Positions 1-10,714 of a DNA stretch of 32,798 nucleotides are shown here, piece after piece; position 1 is the first letter of the stretch, and each line of letters begins with the position of its first letter. This DNA comes from Mansonella perstans (lineage: Eukaryota; Nematoda; Chromadorea; Rhabditida; Onchocercidae): positions 1-32,798 of the forward strand of contig JBAMDO010000361.1 in NCBI GenBank assembly GCA_037074765.1, in the 5' to 3' direction. The position numbers were made by a program, and so were the translations under genes. The notes below the pieces were generated by a model, which saw only the letters and a program-made list of their open reading frames with translations, had not been told where the DNA came from and did no database searches.

Positions 1-982
1 TAAAAATTCCTCACTTCTACATATCTCAAAGAAAAGTCCGAGTTTCCTCAAGCAATTTGGTAGTCGTTATAGTCTTTGCAAATAAATAAACGTTGTAATT
101 TGGGCATTAAACGAAAAACGTTTCATGTTGCCGGGTGATAAAATATGAAGTTAAAATGAAACAAAAACAGAACAATATTTCGAGACTGTTATCCGGAATT
201 TCCTATCGTGGAAAATTCATTGATAAGAAGGAAAAGATGCGACGTACATAAATACATAACAATTTATGTGATAATCTAAACTCAATTTAACTCTAAAAGA
301 AAAGTCAATGATCCATGAAACAACCAGTTTCTTTCCACAATAAGTCAGTCATATTCTCAGTTATTTTGCCTTTTTGTTGGCAGATCAATTGAGATGAAGC
401 ATAAAATAAAGTACACATAATGTTCAGAAAAAATAAGAAAGTAACCCATCTGGTGGCCCTAAAATGATGGAAAATAATTCCAAGTGAAGGAAACTCCATC
501 TCAAATTTCCTTTCTTTTACATATAACAAGAAATAGTTTTTCAATGGAGAAAGGTTCCATCTTGCTGGAATGTTTTTATTCAGTCTCTTTTTGACTATGT
601 ATTGAATTTTCCGATTAATGCTAGCTAATAAAATGATGATATTCAGTTGATAAGCACATTTTTTAATGCTTATATAATCTTTCATACATCAAAAAAGTGA
701 CTTCTTATTCCATAAACCACTTTAAGTAGATAATATGAATCCTCTGTTAATAACTAAAAATGAAATTTGTGAAAATCTACGATAAGATTCAATCCAGATA
801 TATTCACTAATAATTCAAATGTAAATTGCTAAATTATTAAAAAACCTCATTCACTTTCAAGAACTAAACTGCTAAGCCACATGAAGATCTCTCGAGAATC
901 TATTCGTATCGATGACACTTATCTAGGATGAACTGACACTCCAGATAAATACATCATAATGCGCAAAATAATAGTTGAGATC
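1..982. other. A+T-rich flank, no gene recognised
   Basis: This stretch lies downstream of the minus-strand apn-1 gene. The longest open frame (305-685, minus) is rich in Lys, Ile, Phe and Leu, has no recognisable domain, and looks like chance in A+T-rich DNA. Nothing else could be supported. Confidence 0.5.
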
Positions 983-988
983 TTTATT
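983..988 (-). terminator. candidate polyadenylation signal AATAAA for apn-1
   Basis: On the minus strand the canonical hexamer AATAAA lies about 57 nt beyond the apn-1 stop codon at 1045-1047. That spacing is normal for a short nematode 3' UTR. Cleavage would fall roughly 10-20 nt further left. The hexamer is common by chance in such A+T-rich DNA, so the call rests on position. Confidence 0.5.
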
Positions 989-1044
989 GAAAATGATACG
1001 AGATTCGATTTTAAACATGAACTGAATGGAAATAAGTTCAAATT

Positions 1045-4000
1045 CTAAACAGATGAAAAGAATGATCTGATATCTTTCTTATGCTCTTTCAGTGATTTGC
1101 TATTCAACGAGTTGTACAATCGAATCATCTCGTCGGCATAGTCTCCTTCTGGTGTTTCCAGTATCATTGGTAAATCATCGAACCGTGGATCAGCTATAAG
1201 GTGGCGAAAAGCTGCCAGCTTCAGTTTCCCTCTACCAATATTTGCATGACGATCCAATCTCGAACCAAGATCACCTAAATTTATTGTATCAGATTAATCA
1301 TAATGGCAGAATTGCATGAATTTGTTCGTTGATTTAGTGCTTCTCTGAATGATTATGCAATTACGCGGCGGACATGATGACTTCATTTTTTCATAAAAAG
1401 ATGCAATCCTGTGATTAGGTTTCTATCTGCAATTTTCAAAAACACGAAGATCTAGATTTCATCGTTATTGCAAATTCCATGGAATGAAGTTTACCCATTG
1501 AATCATTGATATGAAAGGCACGGAGATACTGGAAGCCAATACTATTCTCGAATTTGGTGAAAGTTTCTTTATACCGGTCTTCAGATCGTATATCATAACC
1601 TGAATTTAGTAGATGCGGTATAAGCATTGCAATAATAAGATCTTATAAGAATCTGTTGCTTTATAAAAATAATTAATTTAAAAGAACTTTTGCAACAAAA
1701 CTATTACGTTTTTTTAACGAAGAAACCTTAAATCAACAAGAATTGGATCCACTACTACCAATGTTCAGGTTATTTATAGCCAAGCCTATGAATTCAATAT
1801 CAAACCCATGATCTCATAGTTACTGGCAATTGAACCTGATTACTCTAAAAGGAAAGCAAAATCATCAGTCTTGCGTTCCACCTAAAAAATCAAGAATCTT
1901 TGACACATTCTTATCTCAGTTTGCAGATAAGAAGGTAGGCGGAAATGCTAGCTTTGAGTATAAATTAAAGCAAATTGAATATTAAAGCTACGGTGAAGTT
2001 CTTATCAATGGCTTAGAACAGCCTTCTTATTTCTTATAAATTGCTAAGCTTAGGTCTAAAGAAGTGTTATAAAATGAACCCGCAGCAAAAAATATGACAA
2101 GTATCAAGGCATACTCCACTCGCTTCTTATTTTTAACTAAGTTAATAATTTGCTGTAGCTCTTCGAACCTCCCACCAATAGTATTTCCTTGTCCAGCCAT
2201 CGTTTCAATCACTGAAAAAAAGTATATTTCCATAAAAATGCTGAATTTAAAAAAAAATTGACAAATCTTTTTCCAACAACTTTTTAGTTGAAATGATAAA
2301 AATGAATGAGAAAAATTCTGCATTTCTGTTTCAGATAATTTTTCGGGATTTCTCCCCAAGAAATAAAGTTTTGAAAAAATTTCAAAACAAACAAATTGTA
2401 ATATATTCAGTACGATCCATAACATAATCCAAATAGCCGCAACTGTTTTGATGCATTCTTCACGCGTACATTTTCCTGCGGTGGATCCTAAAATTAATTA
2501 TCGACCATGTATGCTGCAACATCAAACAAACTGGCAGAAGGAGTCAATTATTTAACTGACTATTAATTACAATGTCCTCCTTGTAGAAATTAACAGTACT
2601 AGTCCAGAAATCATTTTTCTTATACTCGCCGTCAGATAGAATGATAATCTCCGATTTAGAGAGTTTTGAGAGACTAACAGAAAATAATTTCTGATTTCCC
2701 TGGTACTTTCTCTCCAATGGTTTAAAAAAAAAAAAACTTCGTCCCAATCATTCGACATTATGCCAATTATGATCATTTTCCACAGTAATGAGACAATCAA
2801 GTCAAAGGCCGTATTTTCGTAGAAAGAGGATGGAATAAATAATAATTTCCGTTGTCCTAATGGCATCTCCTGAAATCCAGCACAAGGTAAAACTTGGACG
2901 TAAATATATGTCTGCCAGGATGTATATTGTAGTAAATAATACCGAGCTGTTCACATCGTTTGCATTCGGTCTAACATGCATGCTCGAGTTCGATCCAATA
3001 TTTCCCATGTCAAACTACCGGCATTTATCAAATATGATCCGTGCACAACAATCTGATCCATTGGGGAATTCTAATTTCTACCGAAAAAAAAACAGTTATG
3101 ATAATACAACTTACTGAAATACCAAAATAACCTATTTAGGATATCTTTACTTCTTGAATGTTACAGTATCAAATTAGTACCACTTCGAACATATGTGATC
3201 AATTCTTATGGCAACATGCATCGCTTCAATAAACATACCCGTGCGGTTTCACAAAACGCTTGTACCACTTCATCCTTCATGGGTGCACTATTCCATGAAC
3301 GCTGATTCCGGACAAAAAAAGCAAAAGATCGGCATCCAATAGATAAGCATTGTAAAAAACCCTGTTCCAACCGCCTGGAACAAAACTGATATTAATATAA
3401 TAATGTTCGATATGGCCATCCTGACGATTCTTCTAAATGAAATGTTTGTAATGCTTATAATGCATACCATTGATTGATATAATAAAAATAAATCTAATAA
3501 ATCTCTTGTTTTTAGTTTGATTTTTTCTTGAAATTTTAAGTAAAACATTGACATGTGCACCGAGCATTTTTCTCGATCCAGCAGCGGCTTCCATCACTTT
3601 CTGGGCGATGGGATTAATCAGTGAACTATTTTCTTTAAACTTATATTCACTGAATGTTGTCGCTTTGGTACTTCGGAGTAACCTGAAATATAAGTCCTTA
3701 TAAAAACTTGCAGTTAATAACATCTCAATTAAAATAACCTTTCCGATAGAAGAGTTGATTAATATCGTGCAAATTTTCCATTTCAATCAAAAATTCTTTT
3801 TGTCTAATTTCTCCGAAACTACACCATATGCTTATTCAAGGCAGTAGACTGATCCTACTTTTACATAAGTCAGTTAAAATAGTACCAATAGATGTCTCCT
3901 TCGGGTCAACAATGTCCTGCTTTATTTTATTCGTAGAATCTGGGTTTTCTCCAATTTTCTAGTTTTCCTTGCCTTACCATTGTTATCAAACGTTTCTTTC

Positions 4001-4263
4001 ATCTTGTTTGTCTTTCTTGGCTTAATTTGAGTTAATTTCCGCTTGAACATTTTCTTTTTTGAATTTCCTTTCTCTAAAACTGCTTCAACATTCTCCAGTT
4101 TTTCTGCTTCATACCCTTCCCTGCCTTTTGCTTTACATCCAACTCGTGGAACTTCAGCGAAAGAAATTGCCATTTCATGATTAAACAAAAAAGAATCCGG
4201 CACTATCACTCCATGATGCATTCTTTTTTCATCCGGTATTTTCTTAACGTTTACACTGGTCAT
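1045..4263 (-). CDS. apn-1: endonuclease IV-type AP endonuclease (APN-1-like), reading frame disrupted
   Basis: Endonuclease IV cuts DNA 5' to abasic sites in base-excision repair, using a three-metal centre in a TIM barrel. My exon model, in transcript order: 4263-3978, 3810-3739, 3682-3547, 3385-3239, 3070-2916, 2487-2393, 2211-2080, 1599-1495, 1274-1045. All nine metal ligands are visible: His in VHGSYLIN, His in NIHPG, Glu in IETMAGQG, Asp and His in CLDTCH, His in FHINDS, Asp and His in LDRHANIG, Glu in LETPEGD. A Lys-rich N-terminal extension of about 100 residues precedes the domain; the start at 4263 follows an aaaatcag acceptor that could take a spliced leader. Five one-base indels, all in homopolymer runs, interrupt the frame (near 3629-3632, 2959-2961, 2431-2433, 2116-2117, 2087-2092). 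Allowing for them the exons total 453 codons. The donor after NIHPG is GC, not GT. Identity is firm; whether it is a working gene is not. The second exon and the 3547/3385 junction are the least certain parts. Confidence 0.85.
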
Positions 4264-5077
4264 CGCTGATTTTACTTTCCTTTAAAATATTTTTTCCATC
4301 AGCTAAAAATCTCAACGTATGGAACCATTCCCCAAAAGTTATTCGCGAATTCTCATTTTCCCGACCATAATTTGATCACCTTCAATGAATGTAGCTTTAC
4401 GATTGGGATCTCCATAAGCAATTTTTCAAGAAAAAAAATGCTTGTTTTGCTTTATTGATTAAGTAAAAAATATGAAAAAGTAGAAAAAATACGCATTTAG
4501 AAAATGTGACCTAAAAGATATTACAATTAAAAAGAGAATCTGAATAAGTTCATACCAAAATTGAAAAAGAAAGAGCTGAAGTGAAATCTGACAACTTTAG
4601 AATCAGTCAGTGTTTCTATGAAAAAGAAGAAGGCAACAGCCTTTTTTCAGCTCTCATAATTTACTGTAAATGGACATATAACAACGACAAGAACAACAAT
4701 CAGATATTTTTACTACGGAAATCTGTCAATATAATATTTAAACTAAAAAAAAATAATCGAAATAATAAGTTAGAATCACCAAACATTGCATTCAATAAAT
4801 ATAATGCTTTATTTTAATTCATAAAATTTTTGAACTAAAAAAAAGAAACCAAAGTTTTATAGAGCAAAAATCCCTCTCAAATCTCTGACAAGTAAAACAC
4901 ATAATATGAAAGGAACTTAGAAATGTAAGGAATCCTATAACCTAAAAACTGAAATGTTGAATCCATGGAAATGAAAAATTTTCTGAACACAAGTTAGCTG
5001 GCCAAGAAAATTTCATTCATGCGGTTCGCTTTGAAACGAAATTAAAATTTCCCAGGAAACTGTGATAAACGATGCAT
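4264..5077. other. intergenic region between apn-1 and mboa-7
   Basis: About 0.8 kb separates the 5' end of apn-1 from the 3' end of mboa-7, both on the minus strand. It should hold the mboa-7 3' UTR and the apn-1 promoter. The spacing is larger than the roughly 100-bp gaps typical of C. elegans operons, so shared transcription is not suggested. The plus-strand frame at 4581-4817 is Asn/Lys-rich and unrecognised. Confidence 0.5.
4808..4813 (-). terminator. candidate polyadenylation signal AATAAA for mboa-7
   Basis: AATAAA on the minus strand lies about 265 nt beyond the mboa-7 stop at 5078-5080. It is plausible, but chance occurrences are frequent here. Confidence 0.3.
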
Positions 5078-7190
5078 TCAATCCGTTTTCTTAATCATCG
5101 AATCACCAGCTCCTTTCTGAAGATAATGTACAACAATCAAAATTGTCCATTACTCAAACTCAACGTTGTTCTTATCTCATATTTAAAATTCATTCCCACA
5201 ATTCCGTAATTAACAAAGTACCTTTTTATGCTCATTGTTGTCCGGTTTTATCCCGATATCTGTTTTAAATGATTCCGCACTTGCTGAAATAACGATAGCT
5301 TATTTTTTTCAAAAAAAAAATTTATAAATGCAAACAATTTCGTCCAACCCTTCAAAAGTATTGGAATGATCTCGATCTCTACAAAAACTAAACCTAGTAC
5401 TTCAGCGAAAAGTAAACATGACTAATCATGGCACAATATTTTCACTACATTTCATAGCACTAGCAGAGAAATCATTCTGCTAGATCAAATCTGGAGAAAA
5501 AAAAACTATTGTTAATACGGTACAATTAACCAAAATCCTGTATGATAACTGTCTCAAATTCAGACCTGTTGAAATTGTTAATGATTTATAAAACCATGAG
5601 AATACGATAACTGTAATCATAATCCAATGCACATGAAAATATACGGAACTCCAATAACGAATCGTATCACGCCATGTCAATAACAAAAATCCCGATGCCA
5701 TAAAGGCAAAGCCAAGTTGCCGTATGATATACCAACTGCAATAAAAATTGCAAATATCAAAATATGATATACCATTATAATAAAGTCACAAATATCAAAA
5801 TACATAGTAAATTTTACAAAATTCATACTCTACTTATTTTGATAGCTACAACAATTACTATTAATTCTATTAATTTCAATTCTTATCCCTAAAATGGTTT
5901 TAAAAAAAATCAGCAGATAACTTTCCTTCTTACCATAATATATGATGTTAACTGTTAATTACCTATGGATATGCTTATAATTGACTTACAAAACAGTAAA
6001 AGAAAACGGGAATTTGCCATTAGAGTGTTTTGGTACTAATGACAGAATGCTATCTTCTGCCAATGTGCAAAGAGGGACTGTTAAGAAGGATAGGAAATAG
6101 CCTGGATGCATACCATGCCAAAATGCACTTACTGACATTGTCAGTAACACTCTGAAATGTCTCAATAAAATTTTGTGAATTTCACAAAAACAAACAAAGG
6201 ATCAAAAATTAGAAAATATTTCTTTATTTGCTGAGAATTTCTTAACCATTTCATATTTTGCTCATCATTTCCTGTTTAAAATCTTATCGGGAAAAAATTC
6301 CCACAAATAAATGACTTAACAGTACCCTAAAGATCGTGGCACACGTTTATATACATAACTAGCAAGCCAGAATTGAACCGTACGATTCCAAGCCCTCATA
6401 CCACCTCGAAAAGAAGCATTTAGTTCGATTGACCAAATATCCAAATTTCTTACTGCTTCCGAATTATAATTTGTTCCCTTTCTATTCATTTGTTCGCTAT
6501 AATAATCATAAATATCACTTTAATTATGAGAATATTTATTAATTTACTTCATCGTATGGTTTTATAAATTTTTTAACAAATTAGCAAACAGGAAGCAAAA
6601 TCAATTAGGTCATAAAAAACTGATAAATAAAAAAAACGATATAAATAAGAAATATTACTTTAAAATGTCGATCCTGTTGGGTCCTTTTCCAGCCGATGGA
6701 CAACTTTGCTCCGGATAAATTCCAATTCCATTCAATATACAGATTGATTCAGCAACCATCCATGCACTGTATACACGACATCGCATCCATAGAAATACCA
6801 GGAAACTAACTGCTATTCGATAATAAATTGTTTCGTTGAAAAATTCATCTTCACGCATCCTCTATTAAAAAAATTTTGATAAGAAATTTTGGTAAGTAAG
6901 TGCAGAGATAACCGATAATATTAAAAGATCATTTACTGCTTTTTAAAAGTGAATGATTGTAATAATTTTAGAAAGATTTGCCATTTACTGCTTTTTAAAA
7001 GTGAATGATTGTAATAATCTTAGAAAGATTTGCGACATTCTCACTTTATAAACTAATTAATAGAAATCTCTTGTATAGTTCAATGAATAGTACGATACAA
7101 CAAACCTCAAGCGGGAAAACACACACAAGCAAAACAAAAGCAGGTAATGACCATGCAAAATTATACAAACGCCATTTAGTATGTTTCATA
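5078..7190 (-). CDS. mboa-7: MBOAT7/LPIAT1-like lysophosphatidylinositol acyltransferase, C-terminal two thirds
   Basis: MBOAT7 enzymes move a polyunsaturated acyl chain from acyl-CoA to lysophosphatidylinositol in the ER membrane. Exons in transcript order: 7190-7106, 6861-6659, 6496-6326, 6151-5990, 5735-5566, 5283-5222, 5116-5078. All phases join and the frame stays open for 296 residues. Landmarks in order: a membrane segment ending CVFPLE; MRCRVYSAWMVAE; the motif with the conserved Asn, GGMRAWNRTVQFWLASYVYK; the catalytic His in SAFWHGMHPGYFLSFLTVPL; then FLLLTWRDTIRYWSSVYF. Each aligns by eye with MBOAT7 rather than MBOAT1/2 or LPCAT3, notably RNLDIWS before the Asn motif. The C-terminus ends in KKTD, which fits the KKXX ER-retrieval signal. 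About 150 N-terminal residues of the family, including the usual TGP-type motif, are missing from the model. They may lie in A+T-rich DNA at 7191-10150, or the gene may be 5'-truncated. Confidence 0.85.
5723..5800. repeat. imperfect 40-bp tandem duplication across a splice acceptor
   Basis: Copy 1 (5723-5762) and copy 2 (5763-5800) both begin TATGATATACCA and end CAAATATCAAAA. Copy 1 contains the first 13 nt of the mboa-7 exon 5735-5566 and its acceptor. In copy 2 the acceptor sequence (tgcag on the minus strand) is changed, so only copy 1 can splice. Confidence 0.75.
6930..7033. repeat. 52-bp tandem duplication in an mboa-7 intron
   Basis: Two nearly identical units (6930-6981 and 6982-7033) start CATTTACTGC and end AGAAAGATTTGC. 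They differ by about one base, which implies a recent duplication. Both lie inside the intron between exons 7190-7106 and 6861-6659 and leave the splice sites intact. Confidence 0.9.
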
Positions 7191-10150
7191 CTGATGGTAA
7201 AAGTTTTGCGAACATAATTCTTGACATTGAAACATTTGTTTTTGAAGATGACAATAAACTGATAAATGAGCAAACATGACTTTATAATTATGACGAAATG
7301 ATAATAACCTCGAAAATATAAACAGTGCATTTACTGCATGATCAGTAACGTTCTTTGATTTTTTATTTCTAAACCTTTGCTTTGTTTCATTCAAAATATT
7401 TTGATGACGTGTTTTTATTACAACATAATTCTGCTGTTATTTACTCGTAACTGAAAATGATATCAACCGACGGCAATTTAAATTTGATGAAAAATTTGGG
7501 CTTTATTATCCATACAATTGTTTTTATTTAATTAAAGAATCATAATTATTTCAATCAAAATCATTTAATTTCATTCTTAAATTCCTAATGTCATATTTAT
7601 TTTAGCACTTATTCATTTCATACAGATAATTTAAACTGTTCAATTATGATGTTCGAACACTCTGACATTTAGTTTCATAAGTTTATCAATTTATCAAGAG
7701 TTTTCAATAACAAATTTTTTCAATACTGTATGACATAAGTTTATCAACTCCGGACATGATTTTATCAACATAACAACAGTAATATTGTCCAAGTTTATTA
7801 ATTTGGTTTATTTTTTTTAATCCAATTTTTTTAAAATAAAATTTCGTAGGCAAGGTGAGGGAAAATTTCGAAATATAATTAATTGAATTACTTCTAAAGG
7901 AATTTGCGTATTGCATAAATAATCGTTGGGAATTTCATCTAAATGCCGAATTGCAGATTAGCATTACAACCATGAGTAATTAAATTATATAAATTAGAAA
8001 ATAAATGGGAAGGTTCTATTATTGGTGGATTTCCTATATGCTTTTCAATTTACAAAATTATCTTTTATCCAACTTCATTCAGCAGTCTAATCACAAATGA
8101 CATACATGCTGAATTCAGTAATAAAGTCATAACATTATAGTTCCCTCTCCGTCCTGCTGATGACTGTGTCGTATTTGACAAAATATTTTGTAATTTTTCG
8201 TAATAGTGAAAAAATCAACATAAAAGTTAATTATGTTATATATGAACTTAGGACTGAGCACAAGTTTGTAAATGAGCCAAAGGAAAATCTTTGATTAAGT
8301 ATAAATTAAATCAAGTGATATAAGATAGCAGAAAAAAGGGAAAAAAAAAGTAGTGATAAAGCATGCAAAAGTGTAACAAAGAAAAAAGAAAATATAAGGT
8401 AAAATAGCAAAAACTTACAAGATATAATAAATACACAAACTGCTAAAACACTATTAATTGCACTAAATGAGAACAACCAAATAAATGCTGATATTTGGTA
8501 CCAATTAGTGCACCAGTGTATTTGTTAGCATAAGCATACTTGCAATATGAGTGAATAATTGATAAGCAAAAAAAGAAAACAATAATAAAATAATATTTGA
8601 AAAGCATGGAAAATTGAAACTAGCAAAAAAAATCAGGAATAAGAACTTACCCGAGAAATCAATAATCAATTAGGATAAATGTGACGATAAACGTGTGAAA
8701 GGAAATACTACAAAAAAGTACGGTAAGAAGGGAAAATTAAGAACTTAAGTTAAAAATTAATAATAGCAATAAACCACAAACAAACTATTCTAAGTAGCAA
8801 ATTTAATTAGCCCAATTAACAAATAATTTAACTCAGTTTCTTTTCTTCCTTCTTCCTTTTTTGTTTTTTCAATTTTTTCTTTTTTTTGCTCACCTTCTTT
8901 TCTATTTAATTACTATTTACCTGAGTTGTTTTATGTTAATCATCTTGCGTTATAATTATTTCGGCCAACTGCAAAGCTTTCGTAATAAATGATTTTTTTA
9001 TTTTCATAATTTTGAGATTTTTATTATTGTATTTGATAACACTCTAACTTTATGCTTATAGAAGGATCATATGTTCAAGTTCATTTTTTAAGCAAGCACA
9101 ATTTACAACATTCTAAAATCATGAACACTGTTACTTTAATTGAATGTTGGTAAACCGATTCAACATTTGAGGTCATTGACTAATACATTTTTAATTCAGC
9201 TGTCGAGTTTTTAATCGTCAACAACGACTGGTATTAGATAAATGATAACAGGCTGATTTGCAAGTAATAATACACAGTTGTTAAGCCCATTTTATCATTA
9301 AATTTTAGTCCAACAATAATAGCATTTGGGATATATCGGAATCAAAAAAAAGCTAAATGAATCAAAGCAGCCTATTACAGCATTTAAAAAAGAATCAACT
9401 TGGCTGTTGTCTTCATTGTCTTTATTAGAGATACTGGATGCTTTTCAACAACAGTTGAAATTATTTGGTACGATTTACTAACCTTTATTTTTTAATGAAA
9501 CGAGAAGTCAAAACTGGGATTCCCAACATTTGCAGATTTAAAAACTAGTTTGTTGCATGTGATCAGTGATTGTGCTAAAAAAACAATAGTAACGAGAACT
9601 TAAATTTGACAGCTACTCATCGTAATCAATGGTTATGGCATATTAATTTTTTCTCCGATTTTCAATGAAAATTTCTGAAAAGATTACTTACTCAATAGCA
9701 AGCATAACTCTAAATGATTGTTTGCAATGTAACCGTAGAAGTCGTTTCATTGGCAAGGAAGACACACTAATGCAATCAAAATTTTTCCTTATTTATTTGA
9801 AATTTCGTTATTTAATCTTCTTATGTTGTCGTTTGAAGCACTAAAGCCAACATTTTTCGTCATGTCGTATATTCGAATATACGATACATCGAATGGTATA
9901 TTCCTATAAAAGCATAAAATTGAAAAGTATCAATGAATTGAAGTCAAAAAATATTTGTAATGTATATTTTTTTTTGTTAAGCAAAGCTATTTGTTGGCTA
10001 GAAAAGTACATTGTTTTGATAGGTGGACTAATCATTAATGGCTAAAGCTCAGGAAGATTTGCTCTGTTGGAAATAATTGTTCTGGTGAATAAATAATCAA
10101 AACAATTTTCCACTCACCTGTATCAGAACATAAAAATAAATGTTAACACT
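7191..10150. other. A+T-rich region between mboa-7 and the serpin; one candidate membrane exon
   Basis: About 3 kb of A+T-rich DNA. It should hold the missing mboa-7 5' exons if that gene is complete. One minus-strand candidate, 8487-8419, has an atatcag acceptor and a strong gtaagt donor and encodes about 22 hydrophobic residues around IWLFSFSAINSVLAV. I could not match it to a specific MBOAT7 segment. A pyrimidine-rich block lies at about 8838-8890 on the plus strand. No other coding signal is supported. Confidence 0.4.
9865..9884. repeat. 20-bp perfect palindrome
   Basis: TCGTATATTCGAATATACGA reads identically on both strands. It lies about 650 bp upstream of the serpin start and could be a dimeric-factor site or a chance palindrome. 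No function is assigned. Confidence 0.8.
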
Positions 10151-10714
10151 GTTTGAACAGACTGAATGATGCGCAAAACAATTGAAATGCTTGGATAAAT
10201 TTTTTTTGAAAAGTGTTTATAGAACGAAAAAAAAGCTTCTGCATTTCTGCATACTAAGAGACCATTCCAGTGCACAACTGCAAATCAGTAAGATAAATAC
10301 GTTCAGTAATGCTGAACGTATTTATTTTCTCAGCAAACGATTCCGTACGCTTGCCCGTTTACCATCCACACCATTGTTGATCCATTTTCAATTAGACTTA
10401 GATTTTAAAATCACTAATTCTGAAATATTATTCATTCACTGATTATATTCTTCAATGTTATAATAATAATGGATTGAAATAGTATTCGTGTTGGATGATA
10501 ATTATAGCATTTTCAGTGTCGTATTGATATTTCGGGATGATCAATCAAATAAGCAACTCCGTATTGCTTCTCATTGCGAGCATACAAATCATCTTTATAT
10601 TTGGAGAAATGTATTGCAAAAAAATTTGAAATTTCTCATGAATATTATTTTTGAAGCAACTAAATAATCTTTCATAACAATAACTTTCTTACTTTTCTAC
10701 AATAACGGAATTTT
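10151..10714 (+). repeat. serpin 5' flank, copy A of a segmental duplication
   Basis: This segment matches 14121-14684 (copy B) over about 565 bp with scattered substitutions and small indels; the offset is about 3970 bp over most of its length. It covers the region upstream of the serpin, the signal-peptide exon at 10537-10610 and most of intron 1, and stops a few bases before the exon 2 acceptor. It should therefore include the serpin promoter. Confidence 0.85.
10293..10325. repeat. 14-bp inverted repeat upstream of the serpin
   Basis: ATAAATACGTTCAG (10293-10306) is followed by a 5-nt loop and its exact reverse complement (10312-10325). Copy B of the duplication (around 14273-14290) has only the left arm. 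The right arm was therefore gained in copy A or lost in copy B. Confidence 0.85.

Noticed and set aside
305..685. 126-residue open frame on the minus strand
   Set aside because: Composition is what random A+T-rich DNA gives, with no domain, signal or splice support.
2027..2425. 132-residue open frame on the minus strand
   Set aside because: It merges intron with two apn-1 exons across frame breaks. Only IETMAGQGNTIGG and the following stretch are real coding sequence.
7704..7916. Minus-strand YCCYVDKIMSG, resembling the MBOAT7 YCYVGIMTGP motif
   Set aside because: The Gly-Pro is absent, the stretch is an internal repeat of VDKIMSG and VDKLMSY, and no splice sites frame it.
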